This document shows positions 11,001-19,659 of a stretch of 64,000 nucleotides of DNA, one piece after another. Made by a program: the position numbers and the translations under genes. Below the pieces are notes generated by a model. The model ran no database searches and was not told the origin of the DNA. It saw only the letters and a list, made by a program, of their open reading frames with translations. Source of the DNA: Paenibacillus rhizovicinus (GTDB lineage Bacteria; Bacillota; Bacilli; Paenibacillales; Paenibacillaceae); NCBI RefSeq assembly GCF_010365285.1, contig NZ_CP048286.1:5444001-5508000 (forward strand). The letters are read 5' to 3'. Every line of letters starts with the position of its first letter. Positions within the stretch are counted from its first letter, which is position 1.

Positions 11001-12089
11001 ATAATCCGGGTAATTGGCCTTAATGCTCGGCAAGTCGAGTACGTCCGGGTTAATCGTTGGTTTTGTTGCAGCGCTGACACTATTAACGGCAGTCAATGCA
11101 GCATCCGCGCTTGCTATGAATCCGTCAGCCGTCTGATCGTCAAAGTCGGCCTTGTAAACGACGGCATCGTTGGCGTCTTTAACGACGAAGTTGTCCATGT
11201 AATAGGTGATATTCTTTGCATCCGTAGCTCCGTTGTCGCCGGTTTTGACAAACTGGACATAGGAGCCGCTTGCAGCCGTATACGTATACGTCTCGGAATA
11301 GGAAGTCCAAGCCGGGCTTGCCGCGCTTAGAGCGCCCGAGTTTTTAATCCAGTCGTAGCCGCTCGTTTGCAGAAGAAGGCCTGCTACGTCTTGGTCGGGC
11401 GTATACAAGTCATAGGAGAAGGTGTAGGCTTTGCCGGCCTCCAGGTTCAAACCGCTTGCCCCCGTGGCAATTTGCGCGCCATCCCATTGATGCCCGCCCG
11501 TGGTTTGAACCTTTAAGTAATAATTGGTTGCTGCCGCAGTCAAAGCGGCATCCCCGCATTGTATAAACCCGTCAGCCGTTTGGTCGTCAAAGTCGGCCCT
11601 GTAAACGACGGTATCGTTGGCGTCTTTAACAACGAAGTTGTCCATGTAATAGGTGATATTCTTTACATCCGTAGCTCCGTTGTCGCCGGTTTTAACGATC
11701 TGAACATAGGAGCCGCTTGCAGCCGTATACGTATACGGCTCGGAATAGGAAGTCCAAGCCGGGCTTGCCGCGCTTAAAGCGCCCGAGTTTTTAATCCAGT
11801 CGTAGCCGCTCGTTTGCAGAAGAAGGCCTGCTACGTCTTGGTCGGGCGTATACAAGTCATAGGAGAAGGTGTAGGTTTTGCCGACCTCCAGGTTCAAGCC
11901 GCTTGCCCCCGTGGCAATTTGCGCGCCATCCCATTGATGCCCGCCCGTGGTTTGAATTTTCAGAGCGTAATTTCCATGCGTACCGGAGGAATTATCCGCC
12001 GCGCTCGCCTTCTGCATGATTCCAATCTGCGGCAAACACAATGCAACCGCGAACACGATCATCCAAATCTGCTTAATCCGTTTGCTCAT
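8085..12089 (-). CDS. Secreted S-layer-anchored multimodular GH10 xylanase
   Basis: The product has 1334 residues and starts at ATG 12089 behind GGAGGGGAAATAACGCG. The order is signal peptide (1-30); two almost identical 149-residue carbohydrate-binding repeats (about 42-190 and 191-339, CBM22/CBM4_9-like); GH10 catalytic domain (about 345-712); CBM9-like module (about 723-920, beginning TPNIDGKVDNVW); a linker rich in Thr, Ser, Gly and Pro; a beta-rich region; and three S-layer homology repeats (about 1150-1334). The acid/base is Glu503 in WDVVNEA and the nucleophile Glu628 in ISELDIS. The architecture matches surface xylanases such as XynA1 of Paenibacillus JDR-2, which degrade glucuronoarabinoxylan at the cell wall and feed the importer. 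The S-layer repeats bind pyruvylated wall polymer. Confidence 0.95.
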   Translation of the reverse strand: MSKRIKQIWMIVFAVALCLPQIGIMQKASAADNSSGTHGNYALKIQTTGGHQWDGAQIATGASGLNLEVGKTYTFSYDLYTPDQDVAGLLLQTSGYDWIKNSGALSAASPAWTSYSEPYTYTAASGSYVQIVKTGDNGATDVKNITYYMDNFVVKDANDTVVYRADFDDQTADGFIQCGDAALTAAATNYYLKVQTTGGHQWDGAQIATGASGLNLEAGKAYTFSYDLYTPDQDVAGLLLQTSGYDWIKNSGALSAASPAWTSYSETYTYTAASGSYVQFVKTGDNGATDAKNITYYMDNFVVKDANDAVVYKADFDDQTADGFIASADAALTAVNSVSAATKPTINPDVLDLPSIKANYPDYLMGSIIGPYYMQDPIMPVLKAQFGVVTPENAMKPASLIGTSAATHKVADLSYNEADTELQSAIDNGLKIHGHTLVWEGQSIPWLNNDKTSDSDSTPSNPGLTADQAYANMNAYINAVLTHFDGKFNASTQNIISWDVVNEAMAGSVRDSSLSPTDWHSYLKSTPWLKATDANYVEQAFKDARAAEPNYNVLLYYNDYSMDDQNKAAAVRDMVKDINDRWALDHPGKQLIQGVGMQEHNGLGTNPNNEKKTIQMFKDIGVKVSISELDISAGTNGQQTTEQAQAQGAQYARLMQVYTDPAFKDTVQRITLWGLTDTNSWLSSGSPLLFDGSLYPKDAFYAVIDPAGYLANYHAPTKPAGGKTSKAAKGTPNIDGKVDNVWKTATPVAINVAQAGNTKADTHMPAATARMLWDNGNLYVLAQVTKDPSEPLDKGNANPWEQDSVEVVADLTNGSSAMYSNASGHYRVRYDGFATVDAGMTDNQGKATTMTSATTYDETTNAYIVEMKIPFIQITPAIGTQIGFDVQVNDAKAGARIGAFAWNDATGTAYQDLFQIGTLELAAAGSTTSPPSGSTATPPGSDTTSQGSSNTVDKNHIVAKAQPDSNGTASVTIGSSDFQQGVSQSTDKSVTIQVQLAAGVKEVQVNLPTDQVIALSNQLQSIAIDTGLATVTIDPNLLKHSDANGTGNVQLSVAVVDPASLSDAARSQVGGNTVYDFNLSVNGSKITNFTGNDVKVSMDYTLKPGENPNNVVVYYIADNGKLEIVKNGKYDAATGKIEFSPKHFSKYVAKFNASAFQDVNNVPWAAESIQALEARGIVAGVAAGTFAPNHPVTRAEFIQMLMNALDLNSDTATSTFTDAKEGAWYYRAIASAQQLGIVSGKADGSYGINDAISRQEMAAMLYRAAAKANIKLQNTVDEIKFADDASIKDYAAPAIKALQQAGIVSGMGNGTFAPAGNATRAQAAVIIYGLYKFM
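11100..11966 (-). repeat. Tandem 447-bp duplication inside the surface xylanase gene
   Basis: Two copies are offset by exactly 447 bp (149 codons), about 11100-11519 and 11547-11966. Over the part read by eye they differ at roughly one base in twenty, with many long identical stretches. The duplication makes the two N-terminal carbohydrate-binding modules. The high nucleotide identity suggests recent duplication or gene conversion. Confidence 0.9.
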
Positions 12090-12128
12090 CGCGTTATTTC
12101 CCCTCCAAAAATAGGATAAAGCCTCTCG

Positions 12129-12142
12129 GTAAAGCGCTTACA
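12129..12142. promoter_or_regulatory. Candidate cre (CcpA) site upstream of the surface xylanase
   Basis: GTAAAGCGCTTACA matches 12 of 14 positions of the Bacillus cre consensus TGWAANCGNTNWCA; only the first two bases differ. It lies about 40 bp upstream of the xylanase start codon on the minus strand, a place where CcpA would repress. Catabolite repression of xylanases is well known in Bacillales; binding here is inferred. Confidence 0.5.
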
Positions 12143-12237
12143 ATTGAATGAAAAAAAGGGAAACCTCCTTCCGAAAGTATACATAACGTCACGAACAGGT
12201 CCTCCTCTCGGGAAATTCAACTTCATGATAATGGAAA

Positions 12238-12252
12238 TGTAAGCGGTTTACA
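12238..12252. promoter_or_regulatory. Second cre-like palindrome in the divergent region
   Basis: TGTAAGCGGTTTACA is a palindrome with 5-bp arms around GCGGT. It resembles a cre site but is one base longer in the centre than the usual 14-bp site. It stands about 150 bp from both the minus-strand xylanase and the plus-strand AraC gene. It could also be the operator of another LacI-family or AraC-family protein. Confidence 0.4.
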
Positions 12253-12406
12253 CTATGCAAACTATAGAAGGAACCACTGCAATCTATAGCTTAATGGCGC
12301 AACCGAGCCAAGTGCAGCGATTCTTTTCTTGCGCGTTTATGATTTGCATCTCGAATACAAACTGATAAAGTGAAATCAAGTCATATGTATCTTTAGGAGA
12401 ATGAAC

Positions 12407-13801
12407 ATGGAAGAATATTTTGAACCCGGTAACGACGATCTTTGTGTCGAGTTGCATGCAATGTCCAATCTTCATTTTTCCTTCCAGATTTACGGTATTC
12501 ATTGGCGAAGCGTCTTGCAAGGCTGGTCTTACGGAGAACACGAGCACCCGCTGTTGGAACTTAATCTGGTGCTTAAGGGTACCCAAGTGACGCGGGTTGA
12601 AGACAAGGAATACGTGCAGGGACCCGGAGACTTGCTGCTTATACCGCCAGGGCGGAGGCATGCCAGCAGGTCCGAAGGGAACGAGAGCATGACTTTTTTC
12701 TGCCTACATTTGAATATTGACGATCACTTCATCATGGAGCCCTTTTATCATTTAACGGACATTCTGAATATCAAAAATTCCGGGCCGACCATGCGGATTC
12801 GACCGCTCCTGGACAAATTTATAGAAGAAGCTTCACGCCCGTCGGGCCTCTCCGCTTCATATCATCGAGTCGAGATCAAAGCCGCTGCCCTAAGCCTGAT
12901 CGCGGCTCTAAGCGAGATGTTCATGCAAGACGGAAGCAGCTTCGCGAACAGGGAGTTTAGCGATGCGGAAAGGAGAACCATGCTGGGAGCGGTGAGGATG
13001 AGGGAGCAGACGTTGATGGAAAAACGTGTTCAGGATCTGTTCTACGGAACGCTTGGCGCGGGGGCGTCCAAAATCTACGAAGCGCTGCTCCCATCGTATC
13101 GCTGGATCAGCGTCTGTTCGATCTCCAGGCAGGATAACCTTCACTGGGATAATAAGCATCGGGCTTCCGCCGGGTCACTGTTGGAGGAAGTCTTGTCCTC
13201 CTTGGGCTCGGTCGTGCTTGTCGATGATTTATTGATGACGGCCGTCGTGTTCTCCAACCAAGTATCGGTCCCGCCTGTCGAGCAGAAGATGTTGGAAGCG
13301 GAGAAGCGTCTGCAAAAGAACGTGGACCCTAATCTCCGTTTGGGCTTCGGCGGCATAGCCTCGGACTTGCGAGAGGTCGGCTCCATGTACGAGCAGAGCC
13401 TGATGGCGTTCTCGGCCGATTCCATGGATACGACTTCGGGATCTCGAACGATCGAGTTCGTGAATCGCACTATACGGCTCGCGATGAACCGGCTCGAAAC
13501 CGAGTACGCGAACAAGGATTTCTCGCTGGGCTTGCTGGCCGAGTCGCTCGATGTCTCTCCCAATTATTTAAGCGCGTTGTTCACGACGGAGACAGGCATG
13601 ACCTTCACGCAGCATCTGGCCCGAATTCGGATGGAGCACGCGAAACGGCTCTTGAACGAAACGGGGTTGAAAATTTACCAAATATGCAAAGAGGTCGGGT
13701 ATTCGGATCAAGCCTACTTCAGTCGGCTCTTTAAATCAGCGGAAGGAAGGAGTCCTTTCGATTACCGAAAGCATTCTAGAATTCCGGGGGGCAACAACTA
13801 A
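12407..13801 (+). CDS. AraC-family transcriptional regulator with cupin-like sensor
   Basis: The product has 464 residues. ATG 12407 is preferred over ATG 12401 because AGGAG at 12395-12399 is better spaced from it. The N-terminal part (about 1-110) is cupin-like, with GEHEHPLLELNLVLKGTQ and GDLLLIPPGRRH. A long middle region follows, and two AraC-type helix-turn-helix motifs occupy the last 100 residues (FSLGLLAESLDVSPNYLSALF and IYQICKEVGYSDQAYFSRLFK). It is divergent from the surface xylanase and lies beside the xylan cluster, so it is the best local candidate for its sugar-responsive activator. Confidence 0.87.
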   Translation: MEEYFEPGNDDLCVELHAMSNLHFSFQIYGIHWRSVLQGWSYGEHEHPLLELNLVLKGTQVTRVEDKEYVQGPGDLLLIPPGRRHASRSEGNESMTFFCLHLNIDDHFIMEPFYHLTDILNIKNSGPTMRIRPLLDKFIEEASRPSGLSASYHRVEIKAAALSLIAALSEMFMQDGSSFANREFSDAERRTMLGAVRMREQTLMEKRVQDLFYGTLGAGASKIYEALLPSYRWISVCSISRQDNLHWDNKHRASAGSLLEEVLSSLGSVVLVDDLLMTAVVFSNQVSVPPVEQKMLEAEKRLQKNVDPNLRLGFGGIASDLREVGSMYEQSLMAFSADSMDTTSGSRTIEFVNRTIRLAMNRLETEYANKDFSLGLLAESLDVSPNYLSALFTTETGMTFTQHLARIRMEHAKRLLNETGLKIYQICKEVGYSDQAYFSRLFKSAEGRSPFDYRKHSRIPGGNN

Positions 13802-13904
13802 ATATAGACGGGGCTTCATGATCGGGGCGTCAAACCGGTTTCAGATAAACACGCGGAGGTTAATATGTCTTAATTTGCATTGAATGGGTAATGGAGGGTA
13901 CTTC

Positions 13905-15785
13905 ATGTATCGCGTCAATCTTGATCAGAATTCATTTACCGGGCAAGTATTCAAGTATGCTTCCTTCGGCATCGCATTGTTGGCTCCCGATGGATTGATT
14001 CTCACCGTTAACGATGCGTTCGAACGGTTTTTAGGCTATAGCAAGCACGAATTGGAAGGCATGCGCTTCGGGGACTTCTCGCTTTCGGACGATCCGGTCG
14101 CCTGCATCGACGACGTCAGGAATCTCATGAGCGACACGAACGAAGCGGAGATGGAGAAGCGCTACGTCAGGCGAGACGGCGCGGTGATCTGGGGCTATCT
14201 ATCGATTCGGTTATTCCGTAACGACGAGGGAGATGCGCTTTACTACATTGCGCAAATCATGGATATTTCCAAACAGAAGGAATCCGAGCGGCGGCTGCAA
14301 GAAACCGTAGAACGGTATACATCGCTGAAAAAGTATAACCACGATGCCGTCATTTCGTTTGATCTGCAAGGAAACATCATTAATGCAAACGCGGTCGCCG
14401 AGAAAATGACCGGCTACGGCATCGAGGCGGATTTGATCGGGATGGCGCTTGCCAATCTCATCGGGCAGGCTAATGTGGATCGCATCCTGGCAAAAGCGCT
14501 GCATGACGATACGGTCGAACTGGAGATCGACGCCGTCGTCACCAAGAGCGGCGAAACGATCGAAGTGCTCACCAGCATCGCTCCGATCTTTGTCCATAAG
14601 CAGAATATCGGCTTCTATCTCATCTGCAAGGACATTTCGGAGCAAAAAAAACTGGTGTACGCCAAAGAGTCGGCAGAGGCGACGAACAAAGCCAAAAGCG
14701 AGTTTCTGGCCATGATGAGCCACGAAATCCGAACGCCGATGAACGGCGTGATCGGCATGACCGATCTCCTGCTCGATTCGGATTTGGATGAGGAACATAA
14801 GGCTTACGTGGAGATTATCCGCAAGAGCGGGGAGGCGCTGCTGTCCATTATCAATGATATTCTCGACCTGTCGAAGATCGAAGCGGGCGTAACCGAATTG
14901 CAGGAAGCGACGTTCGACCTGCGGTTATGCTTCAAAGACAGCCTGTCCGTCGTTTCTTCGATGGCGGAGGACAAGAATCTGGAGCTGTCCTATACGATTA
15001 ATCACGACGTGCCCGAATATATCTCCGGCGATGTCGAACGGCTGAGACAGGTGCTGCTTAATTTGCTCAGCAATGCCGTCAAGTTTACGTCGAGCGGGAA
15101 GGTCGCGGTAATCGTCAAGAAGACAGCGGGACAACATCCGTTGCTGGCGTTTACCGTTACGGATACGGGAATCGGCATTCCGCAAGCCCGGCTCGAGGAA
15201 ATTTTCGAGCCGTTCGCTCAGCTTGACAGTTTTATGTCGCGAAAGCACGAAGGGACGGGGCTGGGTTTATCCATTAGCAGAAAAATTGTCGGGATGATGG
15301 GCGGGGAAATATGGGCCGAAAGCGACGGGATGTCCGGATCGGCTCTTCACTTCACGATTCAGTATCATGAAGCGACGTTCGATTCCGCGGATTCGCTGCC
15401 GGCTACCCCTGCTATCGCGGGCCGGGCAAATATTCTAATAGCGGAAGACGATGCGATCAATACATTGGTGCTGCAGAAAATGCTGGAGAAAATGGGACAT
15501 CGGGTATCGGTGGCCGTGAACGGCGAGGAAGTGATCGAAGCCGCCCTTCGGGAACCGTACGATTTGATATTCATGGATGTCCACATGCCCATTGTGAATG
15601 GATTGGAAGCAACGCGAACCATCAAGGAACGGTTGTCGCCGGACAAGTGTCCGCGAATCGTAGCCGTGACCGCTAATGCGTTGAAAGGGGATCGGGAGGA
15701 TTGCTTGGCGGCAGGCATGGACGATTACATCACCAAGCCTATCAATGCCCGAGTCCTGGAGATGTTTTTTCGCAATCTTGTCTAG
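13905..15785 (+). CDS. Cytosolic hybrid histidine kinase (PAS-PAS-HisKA-HATPase-receiver)
   Basis: The 626-residue product starts at ATG 13905 behind GGAGGG; an in-frame ATG at 13884 has no ribosome site. Two PAS domains (about 5-125 and 130-245) precede the dimerisation helix with phospho-acceptor His273 in SHEIRTP. The ATPase domain shows the N box ([11 protein letters not shown]), the G1 box (DTGIGIP) and the G2 box (GTGLGLSIS). The C-terminal receiver (about 510-626) has the acidic pair in AEDD and phospho-acceptor Asp558 in FMDVHMP. No membrane segment is seen, so the PAS domains probably read an internal signal. No separate response regulator or phosphotransfer gene lies nearby. Confidence 0.92.
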   Translation: MYRVNLDQNSFTGQVFKYASFGIALLAPDGLILTVNDAFERFLGYSKHELEGMRFGDFSLSDDPVACIDDVRNLMSDTNEAEMEKRYVRRDGAVIWGYLSIRLFRNDEGDALYYIAQIMDISKQKESERRLQETVERYTSLKKYNHDAVISFDLQGNIINANAVAEKMTGYGIEADLIGMALANLIGQANVDRILAKALHDDTVELEIDAVVTKSGETIEVLTSIAPIFVHKQNIGFYLICKDISEQKKLVYAKESAEATNKAKSEFLAMMSHEIRTPMNGVIGMTDLLLDSDLDEEHKAYVEIIRKSGEALLSIINDILDLSKIEAGVTELQEATFDLRLCFKDSLSVVSSMAEDKNLELSYTINHDVPEYISGDVERLRQVLLNLLSNAVKFTSSGKVAVIVKKTAGQHPLLAFTVTDTGIGIPQARLEEIFEPFAQLDSFMSRKHEGTGLGLSISRKIVGMMGGEIWAESDGMSGSALHFTIQYHEATFDSADSLPATPAIAGRANILIAEDDAINTLVLQKMLEKMGHRVSVAVNGEEVIEAALREPYDLIFMDVHMPIVNGLEATRTIKERLSPDKCPRIVAVTANALKGDREDCLAAGMDDYITKPINARVLEMFFRNLV

Positions 15786-15813
15786 GACATTTTCCTAATC
15801 ATTTCCTGAAACA

Positions 15814-15849
15814 TAGCGGAACAGGGATACTCTCGTCTCTGTTCCGCTA
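15814..15849 (+). terminator. Terminator after the hybrid kinase gene
   Basis: A perfect 11-bp stem TAGCGGAACAG/CTGTTCCGCTA (15814-15824 with 15839-15849) with a 14-nt loop is followed by TTTG, 30 bp after the kinase stop codon. Confidence 0.75.
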
Positions 15850-15974
15850 TTTGTATTGCCTATCGAAGAAAAGCCAACCGCACCGTTGTTAAGGAAGTTT
15901 TAAGAATCGGTTCATAAAATCTACAGCTATGCGGGTTAAAGTAAAGGCAGGCTTTCCGATAAGGAGTGATGACG

Positions 15975-16178
15975 ATGGAATTCGATCGACAGGAGTTAGC
16001 GAGAGCATGCCAAGATCTTATCGATTCGATCGACAAGACGGACATTAACGATGCGCTCCCGGCATTCACGAGACAATTAGGCGTTTTGGGGCAGCGGTAC
16101 CATTTGACGGCCGACGAGGTCTTGAGAAACTATATGGAATACAAGTCTCCGTCAAATTCAATCGGCGAGTCTTCCTGA
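15975..16178 (+). CDS. Small hypothetical protein (67 aa)
   Basis: ATG 15975 is chosen because AAGGAG at 15961-15966 is well spaced from it; the in-frame GTG 15966 and ATG 15969 are too close. The product looks helical, acidic and soluble (FDRQELARACQDLIDSIDKT, then YHLTADEVLRNYMEYK). It has the size of Spo0E-type phosphatases, but I do not see their SQxLD signature, so no function is assigned. It is a single gene between two terminators. Confidence 0.6.
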   Translation: MEFDRQELARACQDLIDSIDKTDINDALPAFTRQLGVLGQRYHLTADEVLRNYMEYKSPSNSIGESS

Positions 16179-16227
16179 ACAAGGCCGCTGGAATGCATAT
16201 AAATAGCCCGTTAGAACGGAACGCAAA

Positions 16228-16267
16228 AAAACGGCTGCCGATCCATGACGTGGATGGCAGTCGTTTT
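16228..16267 (+). terminator. Terminator after the small hypothetical gene
   Basis: A long hairpin, AAACGGCTGCC-GATCCA paired with TGGATGGCAGTCGTTTT (16228-16245 with 16251-16267), has one small bulge and ends in T. It may serve both the upstream gene and the converging minus-strand transporter gene. Confidence 0.75.
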
Positions 16268-16395
16268 CGCGATCATGACAGGGGTTCAACCCGTTGCGTC
16301 AAGAGGCCGCATATCCGTATTGGCATATCCTGATTTCTATTTTCTTTCATTTTCGGTTGCCCCTATTATTAACAATTCCAATTCATTACCGACAA

Positions 16396-18561
16396 TTAGT
16401 CTTGCTGTGATTCCAATTCGTTAAGGATTGACGCCCCTTCGATGTCTACGTTTGGTAAGATACGCTTCAGCCATTGCGGCAAATGCCAAGATGATCGGCC
16501 TAATAAGGTCATAATTGCCGGAACGAGCGTCATTCGTACAACGAAAGCATCAATGAGTACGCCTAACGTGAGCGATAGTCCGATCGCTTTGATTGTCGGA
16601 TCCGGCGCTAAAATAAAGCCGCCGAAAACAAAGATCATGATGAGTCCCGCTGCGGTTACGACCCGTCCGCTATGGCCGAGTCCCGACACGACCGATGGCC
16701 GCGCTTGGCCGGTGCGCGTATATTCTTCCCGCATTCGCGAGACGAGGAAGACCTCGTAATCCATCGCAAGTCCGAACAGAACGCCGGTAAGCAGCATAGG
16801 CAGGAAGTTTACGATGGGGCCTTCGGCTGCAACGTCGAACAAGTTGGCCAAGTGGCCGTATTGGAAGACCGAGACAACAACGCCTAGTGACGCGAGCAGC
16901 GACAGCAAGAAGCCGAGAACCGCTTTAACAGGCACGAGTACCGAGCGGAATACGAGCAGCAGCAAGATGAACGCGAGTCCGATGATGATCGATCCGAAGA
17001 GCGGGAAGGCTTCGCTCATATGTTCGGACATGTCGATATTAATGGCGGTAGCGCCTGTTACCATCACTTGGATCGGAGCTTGGGATGCGAGCTGTTTGCC
17101 GCGTTCCCTTATCGATTTCACCAAGTCGTGCGTGTGATCATCATTAGGTCCCGTCGTCGGCGTCACGCTGACGATAGCCAAGTTACCGGCTTCGTTAAGC
17201 ATGGGCGGTGAAACGGCAGCGACGTTGTCCATCGTCCCAAGGTCGCCCGCAATCTTAGAGGCGGCTTCTTTCACCTGTTCCCCGCTCGTGGATCGAATGG
17301 CAATGGCCAGCGGGCCGTTGAATCCGGGGCCGAAGCCTTCGGACAACAGATCGTAACCGCGTCGTACGGAAGTATCGGTCGGGCTCATGCCGTCGTCCGG
17401 CAAGCCGAGCTTCATGTTTAGCGCAGGCAATGCAAGCGCGCTAAGCCCGATGATGCCGGCGACGAGAATCGGGATCGGAAACTTCGCTATGAATTGTCCC
17501 CAGCGATAGGCGAACGGTTTGCTCTTCCGGGTATGCGGCTTGCGGTTGTTGCGGCGTCGTGAGCCTACGCGATTGCCGGCGAGCGACAAGATGGCCGGAA
17601 TTAACGTGATGGCAATCAGCACCGAGATGAACACGGTGAACGATGCGGCCAAGCCCATGACGCTAAAGTAGGGAATGTTGACGACCGTGAAGGAAGCAAG
17701 TGCGATCATGACCGTTAGGCCTGCAAAAATAACGGCGCTTCCTGCGGTCGCTGTCGCAAGCGCGATGGATGCCTTGATTTCCATGCCGCTCTCCAGCTGC
17801 TGGCGATGACGAGAAATAATAAAGAGCGAGTAGTCGATACCAACGGCCAAACCTAGCATCAAGGCTAGTATCGTGCCATCGGAATTGATGTCAAAGAAGT
17901 TGGCGCCATAATTAACGCCCATGACGCCGATGCCAACGCCGACGAGCGCCGATATAATCGGCAGCCCCGCCACGCGGACAGAGCGGAACGTAACGACGAG
18001 GATCAGGAAGGCGATTAGAATGCCAACTACTTCAGAAGCGCCAGCGCCCGACTGTTCAATAACGTCGACAGAACCCCCTACCTCGGTTTGAATACCAACA
18101 TCGCGAGTGAGTGCCAGACTTTGAAGAAGATGGGTTTTGGAAGCTGCAGACACTTCTTCCGCGGCAGCTTGGTAGGTGATATCGGCGTACCCGATTCGTT
18201 TGTCTGCGCTTAATGCCCCGGACTCGTAGGGACTCACGATGCTGATAATCGCTTTATCCTTGGCTGCTTCATCCAGCATCTTGGCAACAGCCTGCTGCGT
18301 TGTCTGGTCTGTTAATTGCTTGCCCTCAGGCATGGCGAAGATAAGTCGGACGTCGCCGCCGTTCGCCTGCGGAAACTCTTTGCTTAATAAGTCTAGTGCC
18401 TTCTGGGAGTCCGTTCCCGGAATGGAGAGGGATTCGCTGACCGGACCTGCAAATATCGTGCCTAAGCAGATGGCCGCGACGAGAATGACGGTCCATAATC
18501 CGATGATGAAACGGGCTCGCCGTGCGGACCAGAGGCCCAGCCGATATAAATATTTTGCCAT
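16396..18561 (-). CDS. MMPL/RND-family membrane transporter
   Basis: The product has 721 residues, from ATG 18561 preceded by GCAGGATG; ten more codons are open upstream to 18591 without a ribosome site. It has the classic MMPL plan: one N-terminal membrane helix, an external domain of about 150 residues, a bundle of five helices, a second external domain, and another five helices. The conserved TM4 Asp-Tyr element appears as GLAVGIDYSLFIISR in the first half and GLAMDYEVFLVSRMREEY in the second. MMPL proteins export lipids or drugs using the proton gradient. It lies downstream of the sigma/anti-sigma group on the same strand, separated by 163 bp. Confidence 0.9.
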   Translation of the reverse strand: MAKYLYRLGLWSARRARFIIGLWTVILVAAICLGTIFAGPVSESLSIPGTDSQKALDLLSKEFPQANGGDVRLIFAMPEGKQLTDQTTQQAVAKMLDEAAKDKAIISIVSPYESGALSADKRIGYADITYQAAAEEVSAASKTHLLQSLALTRDVGIQTEVGGSVDVIEQSGAGASEVVGILIAFLILVVTFRSVRVAGLPIISALVGVGIGVMGVNYGANFFDINSDGTILALMLGLAVGIDYSLFIISRHRQQLESGMEIKASIALATATAGSAVIFAGLTVMIALASFTVVNIPYFSVMGLAASFTVFISVLIAITLIPAILSLAGNRVGSRRRNNRKPHTRKSKPFAYRWGQFIAKFPIPILVAGIIGLSALALPALNMKLGLPDDGMSPTDTSVRRGYDLLSEGFGPGFNGPLAIAIRSTSGEQVKEAASKIAGDLGTMDNVAAVSPPMLNEAGNLAIVSVTPTTGPNDDHTHDLVKSIRERGKQLASQAPIQVMVTGATAINIDMSEHMSEAFPLFGSIIIGLAFILLLLVFRSVLVPVKAVLGFLLSLLASLGVVVSVFQYGHLANLFDVAAEGPIVNFLPMLLTGVLFGLAMDYEVFLVSRMREEYTRTGQARPSVVSGLGHSGRVVTAAGLIMIFVFGGFILAPDPTIKAIGLSLTLGVLIDAFVVRMTLVPAIMTLLGRSSWHLPQWLKRILPNVDIEGASILNELESQQD

Positions 18562-18724
18562 GATAACATCCTGCTTTCTATAAATGCTCATCTACTATCT
18601 TGCTGGATAATACGGACTGTCGAAAGATTCAAACTTTACTTGCAGCTTCATCATAGCAGGCTCGTAAGCTGGCTAAACCGGGCCTCCGCCCCAAACGCCG
18701 CTGGACAAAAGACTGGGGCAGCAC

Positions 18725-19225
18725 TCATTTCGATCCCTCGTTCTTATGCAGCAGATGTCTGATGATCAGCGTTGTTCCGTATAGAATTAATCCGGCGGCT
18801 ACAAGCACGCTTCCGTTTTTGGGTTTCAAAATCCATTCACGCAGGTCAGGGAATAGGGTCACGACGATAACAAGCAGTCCCGCCGCTACGATCCCAATGC
18901 CGATCCATAACGACGAGGATACTGTTCGTTCCCGTTCGATTTCTTCAAACATCGAGGTTGGATTCGTCCATATCGGACTTTCCTGCAAATCAAGATTCTT
19001 ATTCACCCATGCAGCTTTCTGCAAGGCGTCGAACAGTTGATAGAACCATATCGTAGCAAGGGCGAACGGGAAAACCATGGGAAACGCAGGAATCAAGCTG
19101 ATGCAGGCAAAAGAAGCGATCATGAACTTCAATCCCAGTTGATTAAAGCCCAAATAATAATGACCCAGCCCCGGAACGAGGGACAAAACAAACGTGATGC
19201 TCATTCTCATTTTTTTGCGATCCAT
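18725..19225 (-). CDS. Membrane protein in the sigma/anti-sigma operon
   Basis: The product has 166 residues; ATG 19225 is ten bases from AGGAG, while the in-frame GTG 19234 is too close to it. It has about four membrane segments: two to three in residues 10-70 (ITFVLSLVPGLGHYYLGF, then IASFACISLIPAFPMVFPF), a soluble loop of about 35 residues, then two more. The first segment with GLGHYYLG resembles the TM2-domain type of small membrane proteins. It begins 21 bp after the anti-sigma gene and probably belongs to the same stress operon. No specific function can be given. Confidence 0.75.
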   Translation of the reverse strand: MDRKKMRMSITFVLSLVPGLGHYYLGFNQLGLKFMIASFACISLIPAFPMVFPFALATIWFYQLFDALQKAAWVNKNLDLQESPIWTNPTSMFEEIERERTVSSSLWIGIGIVAAGLLVIVVTLFPDLREWILKPKNGSVLVAAGLILYGTTLIIRHLLHKNEGSK

Positions 19226-19245
19226 AGTGGACACACTCCTTTGTC

Positions 19246-19659
19246 TTACGAGTTGCCTGATACGCTGTGCAGCATCGCGGATATCGATTGCGCGAATTGT
19301 TCGTTAATCATTCCGATATGGGATACGGCAGCATCGAAAAATTCCGCTCCATTGTAGATGAACACAAGCAGCGCGCAGGCGGATGCCAAGGCCATCTTCA
19401 ACAATGGATTGAAGCGATTATGCGGCCGATAGGGACTGGGTCTACGATTGATCATCGCCATGACAGCAGGAGTCAAATCTTCTTCAAGTGCCGGAAGAGC
19501 AGGGTCGTTCCATATGCGTTCCAGTTCCAGCACATCCTGATACCATGCTCTGCACGCTTCGCATTCCTCTAAATGCGCTTTGATTTCCTCCATATTGATC
19601 GGATGTAACGATCGATCTGCATACGATGCGATGTTCATCTGTACGGAATCGCATTTCAT
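19246..19659 (-). CDS. Anti-sigma factor with zinc-finger (zf-HC2) domain
   Basis: The 137-residue product starts ATG 19659, overlapping the sigma factor stop by four bases, so the two are translationally coupled. The N-terminus carries the H-x3-C-x2-C zinc-binding pattern in HLEECEACRAW, the mark of the ZAS/zf-HC2 anti-sigma fold. A single membrane helix follows (ALASACALLVFIYNGAEFF, about residues 90-108), with a short external tail. It should hold the ECF sigma factor at the membrane until a surface signal releases it. Confidence 0.9.
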   Translation of the reverse strand: MKCDSVQMNIASYADRSLHPINMEEIKAHLEECEACRAWYQDVLELERIWNDPALPALEEDLTPAVMAMINRRPSPYRPHNRFNPLLKMALASACALLVFIYNGAEFFDAAVSHIGMINEQFAQSISAMLHSVSGNS

